Shown here: positions 41,272 to 49,657 of the stretch, one piece after another
How positions within the stretch are numbered: the stretch's first letter is position 1
Layout: each line of letters starts with the position of its first letter
Assembly: GCF_022134585.1 (NCBI RefSeq)
Contig: NZ_JAKNCT010000004.1
Location: forward strand, 1-64,000
Length of the DNA: 64,000 nt
Direction: 5' to 3'
From: Mesosutterella porci
Lineage (GTDB): Bacteria > Pseudomonadota > Gammaproteobacteria > Burkholderiales > Burkholderiaceae_F
The notes under the pieces: generated by a model
Database searches by the model: none
Seen by the model: the letters and a program-made list of their open reading frames with translations, nothing else
Told to the model about the DNA's origin: nothing
Position numbers and translations under genes: made by a program

Positions 41272-42504
41272 ATGAGCGAAAGCATCGCGCTGGTGATGGG
41301 ACTTGCCGTCCTGCTCATCGTCTGGCTCATCCGCAGGAAGGTCCCGGTCGGAGCCGCCACGCTCTCGGGCGGGCTTCTCATCTGGGCCTTCACGTCGAGG
41401 GACCCAGGGGTACTCGCCGCCTCGCTTGAAAAGACGGCGCTCTCGCCGCGCACCTGGGACCTGATGGGCGCGCTTCTTGCCGTCATGGCGATCGAGTCTG
41501 AATTAAAAGGCGCGCAGTCGATCCGGGGCATGGTCGCGGCACTGGAGAAAACCTTCCACTCGCCCAAGGCGACTCTTTTTCTGATGCCGGCCTTCCTCGG
41601 GCTCCTCCCCTCGGTGGGCGGAGCGCGGTTTTCCGCCCCCATCGTCGAGGAGGCCTCGCAGGGGCTGGGCCTCTCGGCCGAGCAGAAGTCCGCCGTGAAC
41701 TTTTGGTTCCGGCACATCTTTGAAAACCTGAGGCCGATCGCCCCGGGCGTCATTCTCGCCGCCTCCATCGCCCGGGTGGACATCGGAGAGCTGATCGCGA
41801 GCCTGCTGTGGACCGGAGCGGTCTTTGCGGCGGCCGGATGGCTCGTGCTGCTGCGCTCGGTCAAGGCCCGGGCGCGGTCCTCCGGGGCCCCGTCCGGCTC
41901 CGGGCTCGAAGCCGCCAGGGAGGTGTTTCTCGCTGTGCTCCCCATCGCTGCGAGCTTTGTGCTGATGTTCGCGACGAACCTGGGCGCGGGGCGCTCGATC
42001 GGCCTTGTTGCCGGAGGCATGATCCCCGTTCTCCTTGCCTTCGGCAAGCCTGTCGACCTGCGCTCAATCCTGAAGAACACCTTCGAGTGGCCTCTGCTTC
42101 TCAACACCTTCGCCATACTTCTGTTCGTGGAACTCGCGGGCGAGTCCGGAGCGCTCGAGCAGCTTGCGGCCGCGATCCTCTCCGCGCCGATGCCCGCGCC
42201 GGTGCTGCTTGGCGCCGCGGCCTTCGTGCTCGGGGCGGTCGTAGGCATGACCCCGGGCTACGTTGGAATCGTGATGCCGCTGGCCGCCGCCCTCGTCCCG
42301 CAGGGCAGCCTCGAGCTCGCCGGCGTGATCCTCTCCTGCGGGCTTGCGGGCATCATGCTCACGCCCACGCACATGTGCCTTACGGTGACGCTCGACTACT
42401 TCAGGGCGGACTACCTGAAGACGCTGCCGCTGCTTGCCCGCTGCAGCGCGCTGTACCTGCTCTGCTACATCGCGGGAGCCTGCCTGCTGCAACTTCTTTG
42501 GTGA
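41272..42504 (+). CDS. DUF401-family integral membrane protein
   Basis: 410 residues, strongly hydrophobic with about ten helices. SVGGARFSAPIVEEASQGLG, NFWFRHIFENLRPIAPGV and MLTPTHMCLTVTLDYFRADY are the signature stretches of DUF401, distant relatives of ion-transporter superfamily carriers such as GntP. Substrate unknown. GGGAGG precedes the ATG. It follows the ADP-ribosylglycohydrolase gene closely, and may import a nucleotide-related or carboxylate compound, which is only inference from position. Confidence 0.8.
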   Translation: MSESIALVMGLAVLLIVWLIRRKVPVGAATLSGGLLIWAFTSRDPGVLAASLEKTALSPRTWDLMGALLAVMAIESELKGAQSIRGMVAALEKTFHSPKATLFLMPAFLGLLPSVGGARFSAPIVEEASQGLGLSAEQKSAVNFWFRHIFENLRPIAPGVILAASIARVDIGELIASLLWTGAVFAAAGWLVLLRSVKARARSSGAPSGSGLEAAREVFLAVLPIAASFVLMFATNLGAGRSIGLVAGGMIPVLLAFGKPVDLRSILKNTFEWPLLLNTFAILLFVELAGESGALEQLAAAILSAPMPAPVLLGAAAFVLGAVVGMTPGYVGIVMPLAAALVPQGSLELAGVILSCGLAGIMLTPTHMCLTVTLDYFRADYLKTLPLLARCSALYLLCYIAGACLLQLLW

Positions 42505-42876
42505 TTGAGCGGGATTCAAAGTTCGGCGCGCCGTGCTTTATCGCTTTAACCGTCCCGCCAGTCTCATCCTTTGCTGCCGTAAGGCGGCATTCACTATTTA
42601 TGATTTTCTCTTCCCGCCCTAAATTGCCTTCAGGCCAATTGATTTTTCGATTATCAGCATGACCACGGCGGCAATGGCCATATCGGCCCAGGGAAACTGC
42701 CGCAATCACCGGAACAAATTCATAACGCAGATAATCAAACATCTGTACGCTGATCACCGAGCGCCCCCGGGCCTGTCAGCATCAGGGACAGAGGAAATTC
42801 ATCGAAAGTCCAGCGCCGACTCCTGCTCCGGGGTGCGGTTCTTCAGCCGGGCGAGGGCGATGAATTCCGGCTTCAC
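42505..42876. other. 370-base stretch, possibly decayed
   Basis: Less GC-rich than both neighbours. A minus-strand frame starts FDYLRYEFVPVIAAVSLG and another continues ADMAIAAVVMLIIEKSIG with LKAI before a stop near 42617; together they look like the end of a small membrane protein with a frameshift near 42690. This is too weak for a gene call. Confidence 0.3.
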
Positions 42877-43257
42877 TCAGCCCGGCTTCACGCTGCAGGC
42901 GATTGTGCGGCCGCGGTAGCTGTACTCAAAGTAGTAGCGTCCCCTGGGGCTCTCGACCGCGTCCTTCGCCTCCGGCATGTTCTTGTCGACCACGACGCGG
43001 CCGTCGGTAAAGCAGCGCGTCACCATCTCAAGCGCGTCGCGGGCTCCCGCTCCGGGGAAGGCCGTGCGGACGCTCACCTCGCGCCGCTCGAGGGGGCGGC
43101 CCGCGTCGAGCATCGGAAAGGCGAGCTGCATGGAGATGAGCCCGTGGCTCACCCCGACGACGCAGCCCGAGATCTTTCCCGAGCCGAAGTACTTGAGGAT
43201 CTCCTCGAACGTGAAGATGAGGCTTTGCCCTTTTCCAGTCACAGTGATGCGGTTCAT
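42877..43257 (-). CDS. Hypothetical protein, 126 residues
   Basis: Begins MNRITVTGKGQSLIFTFEEI and contains GKISGCVVGVSHGLISMQLA and RYYFEYSYRGRTIACSVKPG. Soluble alpha/beta composition. I cannot name a family. It lies 35 bases downstream of the phnH-like gene on the same strand, so it may be translated from the same transcript. Confidence 0.6.
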   Translation of the reverse strand: MNRITVTGKGQSLIFTFEEILKYFGSGKISGCVVGVSHGLISMQLAFPMLDAGRPLERREVSVRTAFPGAGARDALEMVTRCFTDGRVVVDKNMPEAKDAVESPRGRYYFEYSYRGRTIACSVKPG

Positions 43258-43292
43258 GAGTTAAAACTCCATAAAGTTAAAAAAGCGCGGAA

Positions 43293-43839
43293 TCAGCAGG
43301 CGGAAACCGGCGCTGGACCCAGACGGACAATCCGGTCGAACGGAATGTCCGAAGGATTTCTTTCATGAGACACGCAGAGGATGGCCTCCCCGCGGGCCTC
43401 CCAGAACGCGCGGTCCGCCCCCGGGATCGACACGGCCAGGCTGCCGCGCACGCCCGGACCCGTGAGCCGCACCTCTTCGCCCGGGGCGCAGCCGCCGTTA
43501 AGCAGCACGAGCCGGGCCGAAAGGTCCGGATCGAGCTCCGTGCCGCGCTTGAGGGTCCGCTCGACCGGGCCGAACCTCGCAGGCGCGAGAACCACGTCGG
43601 CCTCCTGAGCCTGCGCGCTCCGGAGCAGCCCCCAGGGGGCCCCGCAGGGACGCGTCGCACTCCCCCATTAGGCAGACGAGCCCCAGGCCGCCCGAGAGCG
43701 CGAGCGCGCAGGAGCCAAGGAAAAACTCATCGGCGGGCGCCGCAGCCGGCCTTTCCGGATAGGAAAGGGCGAGCAGCAGGCAGCGGAAGGCCCGTTGCTC
43801 GGAAAGCGCTGCTCCGCGAAGAACCGTCCGCTCAGTCAT
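43293..43839 (-). pseudogene. phnH-like gene (C-P lyase subunit), frameshifted
   Basis: ATG 43839 opens MTERTVLRGAALSEQRAFRC with LLLALSYPERP, the N-terminal pattern of PhnH, and continues to LVCLMGECDASLRG. The frame then fails in a G/C-rich run near 43640 (CCCCCAGGGGGCCCCGC), and a second frame gives PWGLLRSAQAQEADVVLAPA, RGTELDPDLSARLVLL and VRLTGPGVRGSLAV to a stop at 43293. The GT-x-x-P-D-x-S-A and LTGPG motifs are typical of PhnH, a scaffold subunit of carbon-phosphorus lyase. No other phn genes are in the window, so it is an orphan or an unrelated homologue. A sequencing error in the run is possible. Confidence 0.6.
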
Positions 43840-44003
43840 GGCGGATCCCGGACACGCTCTGAAAGTCCACCCTGGTAGCCGCCGTTTCGGCCTCGAAGCG
43901 CTGCTCGAGCCGATCGCGGGGAAAAGGATCCGGCTCACGGCGGATCCCTGAAGGCGGCCCGCGCCCCGTGCGGGCCCGCTTTCTCCAGAAGGTTCCCGAA
44001 GCC

Positions 44004-44029
44004 AAAAAAAGCGGAGCGCGAGGCTCCGC
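44004..44029 (-). terminator. Rho-independent terminator after cstA
   Basis: On the minus strand GCGGAGC, loop CTCGC, GCTCCGC and seven T. A second perfect hairpin (GTCCCGCCC/GGGCGGGAC) lies nearer the gene at 44084-44107. Confidence 0.9.
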
Positions 44030-44083
44030 CTGGGATCCTCCCCTCCCCGGACGCACCGGGGCTTGGGAGTGAAAAGGAGAGCT

Positions 44084-44107
44084 GTCCCGCCCCTTGCCGG
44101 GCGGGAC
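44084..44107 (-). terminator. Hairpin directly after the cstA stop
   Basis: GTCCCGCCC and GGGCGGGAC, perfect 9-bp stem with a 6-base loop; CCTTTT follows on the minus strand. It may protect the mRNA 3' end or terminate together with the site at 44004. Confidence 0.6.
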
Positions 44108-44115
44108 GCCCCGGG

Positions 44116-45789
44116 TCAGTTTTTCGCCGTCGCCGGCGCAGGCTCGCGCAGCTTGCCCACGCAGTGATAGACCACGAGGAACGCGAGCACGATCAGCGCC
44201 GCGGCGACGATGAGCTGCAGACCGCCCACCATGAACACGAAGGTGCCGTTCGCAATCTGGCCGAAGATGCGGAACACCGCCTCGAAAAGCGCAGTCATCG
44301 TGACGATGAACATGAAGGTCATCGGGATGTAGAGCATCCAGCCCTTGCGGCCGGTCGCCTTGAGGAACACGGCAAGACCGGTGAGCACCAGCGCGGAGAG
44401 CAGCTGGTTGGCCGAGCCAAAGAGCGGCCAGACGGACATGTAGCCCGCGAGGCAGAGCAGGAAGCCGCCCACCAGGGTCGCCACGGTGGAGAAAACGACG
44501 TTCGTGCCGATTTTCTGCACGAGGGTCTTTTCCTTGCCCGGGGCGGGGGTGAAGAACTCCTGCATCGACATGCGGCCGATGCGGGCCACGGCGTCGACCG
44601 TGGTGAGGGCGAGGGCGGACACGCACATCGTCAGGATGCAGGCGGCGATGTCGTTGGGCACGCCGAAGATCTGCTCAAGGAAGCCCGCGACGGAGCCTGA
44701 GAAGGTCTGGAAGGGAGTGCCGGCGGGCAGGTGGCCGTTGCTCGCGGCGGCGCACACCACGATGAGGGCGACCACGCCGAGCACCGTCTCGCAGCACATC
44801 GAGCCGTAGCCCACGAAGCGCATGTCGCGCTCGTTGCTGATCATCTTGGAGGAAGTGCCCGAGGAAACGAGCGAGTGGAAGCCCGAGACCGCGCCGCAGG
44901 CGATCGTCACAAAGAGGATCGGGAAGAGGTCCAGGTTGTGCACGGTGAAGCCCGTGACGGCCGGCATGTTGAGAGTCGGATTCTTCACGAAGACGCCGAG
45001 CACGCCGCAGAGGATCATGCCGAGCAGCAGGAAGGACGACAGGTAGTCGCGCGGCTGCTTCAGAATCCACATCGGGCAGACCGCGGCCGCGAAGAGGTAG
45101 ACGAAGGTCACGTAGCGCCAGGTGTCAGCCGAGGCGTAGATCGGGAACTCGATGCCGAGGGCCACCATCACGACCATGAGCGCGACGCCCACCACGAACT
45201 GCAGTCCGGATGAGGGCTTCACGTACTTCATGAAAAGGCCGAAGATGATCGCGCCCACCATGTAGATCATGGAGATCGAGGCCGCGGCGGCGTTGGGCAT
45301 GAGCGGAGCGCCGGTCTTGGAAAAGCCGTTGAAGGTCGCGGCCACCATGTCGCAGAACGCCGCGAGCACGAGCAGCGAGAACAGCCAGCAGAAAAGCAGG
45401 AAGAGCTGCTTGCCGGTGTGTCCCACGTAGTCCTCGATCACCGAGCCGATCGACTTGCCGTTGTTCTTGACCGAGGCGTAGAGCGCTCCGAAGTCGTGGA
45501 CCGCGCCGAAGAAGACGCAGCCCACCAGCATCCACAGCAGCGCCGGCAGCCAGCCGAACATTGCCGCGATGATCGGACCGGTCACCGGGCCCGCGCCCGT
45601 GATCGAGGTGAACTGATGGGCCGCGACGGTCCACTTGGAGGCCGGGGCGAAGTCCCCGCCCTTGTTTCTTACGGCCGGGGTGAGGGCCTTGGGGTCGATG
45701 CCCCAGACTTTCTCCAGCCATTTCGAGTATACGAAATACCCGAAGCCGAGCGCCGCAAAGGCGATCAGCATGACGGTTACGCCGTTCAT
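44116..45789 (-). CDS. cstA: CstA-type pyruvate/peptide transporter
   Basis: A 557-residue inner-membrane carrier with about 15-16 helices, of the carbon-starvation protein A family; characterised members (CstA, BtsT) take up pyruvate with protons, older work suggested peptides. Family motifs: ASKWTVAAHQFTSITGAGPV then TGPIIAAMFGWLPA, GAVHDFGALYASVKNNGKSI and SGTSSKMISNERDMRFVGYG. It is shorter than E. coli CstA (~700) and lacks the C-terminal extension, as usual in the shorter branch. It is divergent from the sensor-kinase gene, with a 410-base region between, suggesting common control. Confidence 0.93.
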   Translation of the reverse strand: MNGVTVMLIAFAALGFGYFVYSKWLEKVWGIDPKALTPAVRNKGGDFAPASKWTVAAHQFTSITGAGPVTGPIIAAMFGWLPALLWMLVGCVFFGAVHDFGALYASVKNNGKSIGSVIEDYVGHTGKQLFLLFCWLFSLLVLAAFCDMVAATFNGFSKTGAPLMPNAAAASISMIYMVGAIIFGLFMKYVKPSSGLQFVVGVALMVVMVALGIEFPIYASADTWRYVTFVYLFAAAVCPMWILKQPRDYLSSFLLLGMILCGVLGVFVKNPTLNMPAVTGFTVHNLDLFPILFVTIACGAVSGFHSLVSSGTSSKMISNERDMRFVGYGSMCCETVLGVVALIVVCAAASNGHLPAGTPFQTFSGSVAGFLEQIFGVPNDIAACILTMCVSALALTTVDAVARIGRMSMQEFFTPAPGKEKTLVQKIGTNVVFSTVATLVGGFLLCLAGYMSVWPLFGSANQLLSALVLTGLAVFLKATGRKGWMLYIPMTFMFIVTMTALFEAVFRIFGQIANGTFVFMVGGLQLIVAAALIVLAFLVVYHCVGKLREPAPATAKN

Positions 45790-46201
45790 TGTGTTGTCTC
45801 TCTAAGAAAAGTGTTTGAAGTCTTGTAAAACCGTGGGAGCTCTTCTCCCCCTTAAAGCGCGGGGCCCGGGGGGCGCTCCTTCTTTGAGGAATCAGACCAA
45901 GAAGAATCCCATTGCAGAAAAATATATATTTTTATCTGATATCCGGGTTGCCGAAGGCCATGGATTTTTCCCTTAAGCTGAACTCACTAAGCTTCTGCAT
46001 TTATTCTATTTATTTTATTTATTTTACAAATACTTAAATCTTATATCCCCGGCGCGGGGCCGTTTTTTTGCGGGAGGGGGAGACCGCGCTGCAAGCCACC
46101 CCGAGCCCCCGCGAGGACCGCCTGGTCGGCTTCGGCGCTGAGATGTATACAGAAACGCCGCCGCGCTTTAAACTTCAGGTTCCGGAGCGTTTTTTAAGTC
46201 C
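45790..46201. promoter_or_regulatory. Divergent region between cstA and the sensor kinase
   Basis: A perfect palindrome AAAAATATATATTTTT at 45917-45932, embedded in the longer near-palindrome CAGAAAAATATA...TATCTG, lies about 130 bases from the cstA start and may be a binding site. A long AT-rich stretch (45990-46045) should hold promoters. At 46047-46069, CCCCG/CGGGG with T7 forms a small terminator-like hairpin in the leader of the kinase gene. Confidence 0.5.
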
Positions 46202-48016
46202 ATGAACTTCTCCCGCCTCCTTCAATGCCTCGCCGCCCCGCTCTGCGCCCTGTGCGCGGCACAGGCCGTCTATTCGCAGGAACTTCCCCCCGTGGTGCGG
46301 GTGGCGGTTCAGGCTTCGCTCGACCCGGAATTCTTCCTCGAGTCCTACGAGCCCACCATCGCGTATCTCAAAAAACGATTCCCGGGGACCGAGTTCAGGC
46401 GCACGGATTACTCGAGCGCGCAGCTGATCGAAGCGATCAAGCAGGGCCGCGCCGACCTTTTCTTCGCCGACAGCGGCATCTTCACGTTCCTGCACATCCG
46501 CTACCACATCATGCAGGTCGCCACCAGGCTCGCGCCGCACATCAGCGATCCATGCCACGCGGTGGGCATGACCGTGGTGGTGCCCGATCGCTCGCCCGTG
46601 CGCTCGATCGAAGACCTGAAGGAGAGCCGGGTCGCGGTGAACGACCCCGAGCGCTTCACCACCTGGATCGCCTTCCAGGGGGTGCTCGCCGAACGCGGGG
46701 TCGACTTCGGGCCGATCGAGAGCCGGGCGGTCGTCGCCAACTACGAGGAGCCTCCGCTGCTTGAGCGGCTCTCCTCGGGCCAGGCCGACGCCGCGGTGCT
46801 CCCCTCCTGCAGCCTCGAGCGGCTCGAGGCCGAAGGGCGCGTCAGAAAGGGCGCTTTCCGCGTGCTCGAACCCCAGCCGATCACGGGCTACCCCTGCCGC
46901 AGCACGAGCGCGCTTTTCCCCGACACCGTCTTCGGGGCGACGCCGCGGCTCACCCCCGGAGCGGTGAAGACCCTGATGGTGGCCGCACTCACCATGCCGC
47001 CCACCCGGCGGGGCTACAGCTGGGGGATCGCAAACGACTTCCACCCGGTCGACAAGCTCTACAAGACCCTGAAGATCGGTCCCTACAGCTACCTGCGCGA
47101 AACCAACTGGAAGGTGCTCTGGGAGCAGTACAAGAGCGTGGTATTCGCGCTGCTTGCCGCGGCGGGCTTTCTCATCTTCCACACGCTTCGGGCGAACGAG
47201 CTCGTGCGGCGCCGAACGCGCGAGCTCCAGGCCGCGATCGACGAGAAGACCGAAAGCGACCGGCAGGCCCGCGAGGCCCGAGAGCGGCTCTCGCACATGG
47301 AGCGCGCGGGCGTGGTCTCCGAAATGTCGTCGCTGCTCGTGCACGAGGTGCGCCAGCCCCTGGCAACCCTCATGACCTATGCGGGCGGGCTGCGGATGTA
47401 TTTCCGGAAAAAGGGGACGGAGGATCCTGTCGTGAACCAGACAGCCGACGAGATCGTCTCGGAGGCGCAGCGCGTCTCCGACATCGTCGAGCGGGTGAGG
47501 AGCTACGCGAAGGCCGACACCCATCCGCGGCACCGGATGGCCGCCGCGGGGCTCATCGAGCGGGCGCTGCGCACCTTCAGCCATAGCACGACCTCAAGCG
47601 GCGTCTCGATCCGCAGGCTCTATCGAAGCCCGGCCGGAGCCGCCTCGCCGGAAGTGCTGGTCGAGCCGCTCGAGCTCGAACTCGCGATCGTGAACCTGCT
47701 TAAAAACGGCGCGGCCTGCATGGGGACGCTGCCCGAAGCCGCCCGGCGCCTGGACATCGGGCTCGAGTGCGAACCGCCGCACGTCCGGATCAGCGTCCGG
47801 GACTACGGGCCGCCGGTCTCCGACAAGCTCATCGCGGGGCTCGCTCGTCCCACCCGCAGCCTGAAGCGCGACGGGCTGGGGCTCGGGCTCACGATCGTGC
47901 GCCGGATCATGGAGTCGCACGGCGGTTCCGTGCAGTTTCGGCGCGCCGCGCCCGGCCCCGGGCTCGTCGCGACCCTCACGCTGCCCCTCGTACCCGCAGA
48001 AGACAAGGAGAATTAA
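46202..48016 (+). CDS. Sensor histidine kinase with PhnD-like periplasmic sensor (TtrS-type)
   Basis: 604 residues. Signal peptide 1-25 (ends AVYSQ), a phosphate/phosphonate-binding-protein-like (PhnD) domain about 30-290 (ADLFFADSGIFTFLHIRYHI, GYPCRSTSALFPDTVFG), one membrane helix at about 312-330, a coiled linker, then DHp with H381 in LVHEVRQPLATLMTYAGG and an ATPase domain with N-box LAIVNLLKNGAACMG and G-box DGLGLGLTIVRRIMESHGG. This layout is that of TtrS, which senses tetrathionate, and of other sulfur- or anion-sensing kinases. It phosphorylates the regulator encoded 4 bases downstream. Signal unknown. Confidence 0.9.
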   Translation: MNFSRLLQCLAAPLCALCAAQAVYSQELPPVVRVAVQASLDPEFFLESYEPTIAYLKKRFPGTEFRRTDYSSAQLIEAIKQGRADLFFADSGIFTFLHIRYHIMQVATRLAPHISDPCHAVGMTVVVPDRSPVRSIEDLKESRVAVNDPERFTTWIAFQGVLAERGVDFGPIESRAVVANYEEPPLLERLSSGQADAAVLPSCSLERLEAEGRVRKGAFRVLEPQPITGYPCRSTSALFPDTVFGATPRLTPGAVKTLMVAALTMPPTRRGYSWGIANDFHPVDKLYKTLKIGPYSYLRETNWKVLWEQYKSVVFALLAAAGFLIFHTLRANELVRRRTRELQAAIDEKTESDRQAREARERLSHMERAGVVSEMSSLLVHEVRQPLATLMTYAGGLRMYFRKKGTEDPVVNQTADEIVSEAQRVSDIVERVRSYAKADTHPRHRMAAAGLIERALRTFSHSTTSSGVSIRRLYRSPAGAASPEVLVEPLELELAIVNLLKNGAACMGTLPEAARRLDIGLECEPPHVRISVRDYGPPVSDKLIAGLARPTRSLKRDGLGLGLTIVRRIMESHGGSVQFRRAAPGPGLVATLTLPLVPAEDKEN

Positions 48017-48019
48017 GCC

Positions 48020-48694
48020 ATGCTCTCGCCTCTCATCCGGCTCGTGGACGACGAGCCGCAGCTTCGCAAAGCCCAGGCCTTCGTCCTTCAGCTCGCGGGG
48101 TTCGACACGCGGGAGTTCGAGTCCGCGGAGGACTTCCTCGAGAAGGACGACCACGAGCGGCCCGGCTGCGTGGTGCTCGACATCCGCATGGGCGGCATGA
48201 GCGGCCTGCAGTGCCAGGAGGAGATGAATGCGCGCGGAATCAGGCTCCCCGTGCTTTTCCTCTCCGGGCACGGCGACATCCATATGGCCGTAATGGCCCT
48301 GAAGCGCGGGGCCGCGGATTTCCTCCAGAAGCCCGTGCCGGCTGAAAAACTGGTCGAGGCCTGCCGCACTCTCGTCGACTGGGACGCGACCTCGCGCGAG
48401 AAGGCCCGGGAAAGGGCGCGCGCGAAGCAACTTCTCGCGAAGCTCTCGCCGCGCGAGCGCGAGGTGGCGCAGCTTGTCGCCACGGGGCTGCCCAACAAGG
48501 CGGTCGCCGATCGGCTCGGGGTGTCGGAGCAGAACATCAAGATCCACCGCTCCAACATCTACGCGAAGCTCGCCCTCCGCTCGGCCGTGGAAATCCGCTC
48601 GCTGCTTGATTCCGCAGGTGCAGATGAAAAGAAGAACCCGCTCATCACGCTGCAGGTTCTTCCGGAAGACGTGGGCGGCGGGGACTCCTCCTGA
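48020..48694 (+). CDS. LuxR/FixJ-type response regulator (TtrR-like)
   Basis: 224 residues. Receiver domain 5-120 with acidic pocket VDDEP, phospho-acceptor D54 in CVVLDIRMGGMSG and K104 in DFLQKPV; LuxR-type HTH at about 140-205 (LSPREREVAQLVATGLPNKA, VSEQNIKIHRSNIYAKLAL). It directly follows the kinase gene and is its partner, as TtrR is for TtrS. Likely target is the reductase operon nearby (49658 and/or 52214-53945), which is inference from position. Confidence 0.92.
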   Translation: MLSPLIRLVDDEPQLRKAQAFVLQLAGFDTREFESAEDFLEKDDHERPGCVVLDIRMGGMSGLQCQEEMNARGIRLPVLFLSGHGDIHMAVMALKRGAADFLQKPVPAEKLVEACRTLVDWDATSREKARERARAKQLLAKLSPREREVAQLVATGLPNKAVADRLGVSEQNIKIHRSNIYAKLALRSAVEIRSLLDSAGADEKKNPLITLQVLPEDVGGGDSS

Positions 48695-48734
48695 AGAAGC
48701 AGAAAACCCCCGAGCCCCTACAGAGCGGCCTCAG

Positions 48735-49362
48735 AACGCCACGTGCAGCCCGGCTCGCGTTTTCAGGTGCGCCGCCGGTTGTCGGTCTGTTGCTGCCTGA
48801 AACGGCCGTAAGTTCGACCGTGCTGTTTTTATCCAGACGGATGCCGCCCGGGCTCAGGATGTTGTTTCCGGCTTCATTCCTGACGGTGACTTCGCCGTTG
48901 TTTTCAGCCCAAATCGTATATTCCGTATCCTGGCAACCGCCCGGGATAGCGTTGCCGCCTGTTTCTGCCTCGACGGTGACTCTGCCGTTGCTGGCACAAA
49001 TCGCGCGGAGTATCTGGGCAGCCTGATCGCGGTTTCCCCCTTGGCCGTGGGAACGGAAACCGTGCTGCGATCTTTAATAGCCCGCGCACTGGGCGAGCCT
49101 GCGCTGAAGCTCGTGTCGTTTCTGACATTCGCATTAAGAGGATCGATCTGCCCTCCACGGCAGCGGTACCGCTCGTATACGTGCCGGTGGCTGTGATGAC
49201 GTCGCCGCTGATTTCCTTCGTCTCGCCGCCCACCGCTCTGGAAAATGCCGGCACATCCTCGGCAAAACAAGGAGAAGAGAAAAATGCGGCGGTTCCAAAC
49301 ACGCCGAACAGTATGGCAAAGACCTCGGGAAAAGCGGGTCTGCGGCTGGATCTCATCATCAT
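48735..49362 (-). pseudogene. Decayed autotransporter-like surface-protein gene
   Basis: On the minus strand the start MMRSSRRPAFPEVFAILFGV, a signal-like helix ending FFSSPCFAED, and GGETKEISGDVITATGTYTS resemble autotransporter or adhesin N-termini. The frame then breaks around 49140. Further on a different frame reads NGRVTVEAETGGNAIPGG, ENNGEVTVRNEAGNNILSPG and GIRLDKNSTVELTAVSGSN, typical beta-helix passenger repeats, ending near 48735. At least two frameshifts and no beta-barrel remain, so this is a dead relic. It resembles the intact autotransporter at 55846 in style. Confidence 0.65.
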
Positions 49363-49657
49363 TCTCCTTAACCTTGAAAAAAGGCGGAAACTTCTCCCGC
49401 GGATATCCGCGCGCGGGGGGAAAGGCTTCCTCACGAGAGAACTGTGGATACGAGTCAAACAAATGGAAATTTAAAACCTAATTTTATGTTTTTAAATAAA
49501 TAGAGTGCTTTGCCAACCTACCAAACAAACTTCAGGGATTGGATATAGACCTTATACGTACGTATAAAGACACCTGCGCTTCTCTCTGCAAAAATAACTA
49601 ACCATATTGTGTTAGAAAAGAAGGGGCGCATGGTGCGCCCTCTCCAGGAGGGAGAAA
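49363..49657. promoter_or_regulatory. Upstream region of the FMN/FAD reductase gene
   Basis: AT-rich between 49460 and 49620 (AAACCTAATTTTATG, TTAAATAAATAG). The short palindrome ATACGTACGTAT at 49553-49564 may be an operator. It should contain the reductase promoter. Confidence 0.45.
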
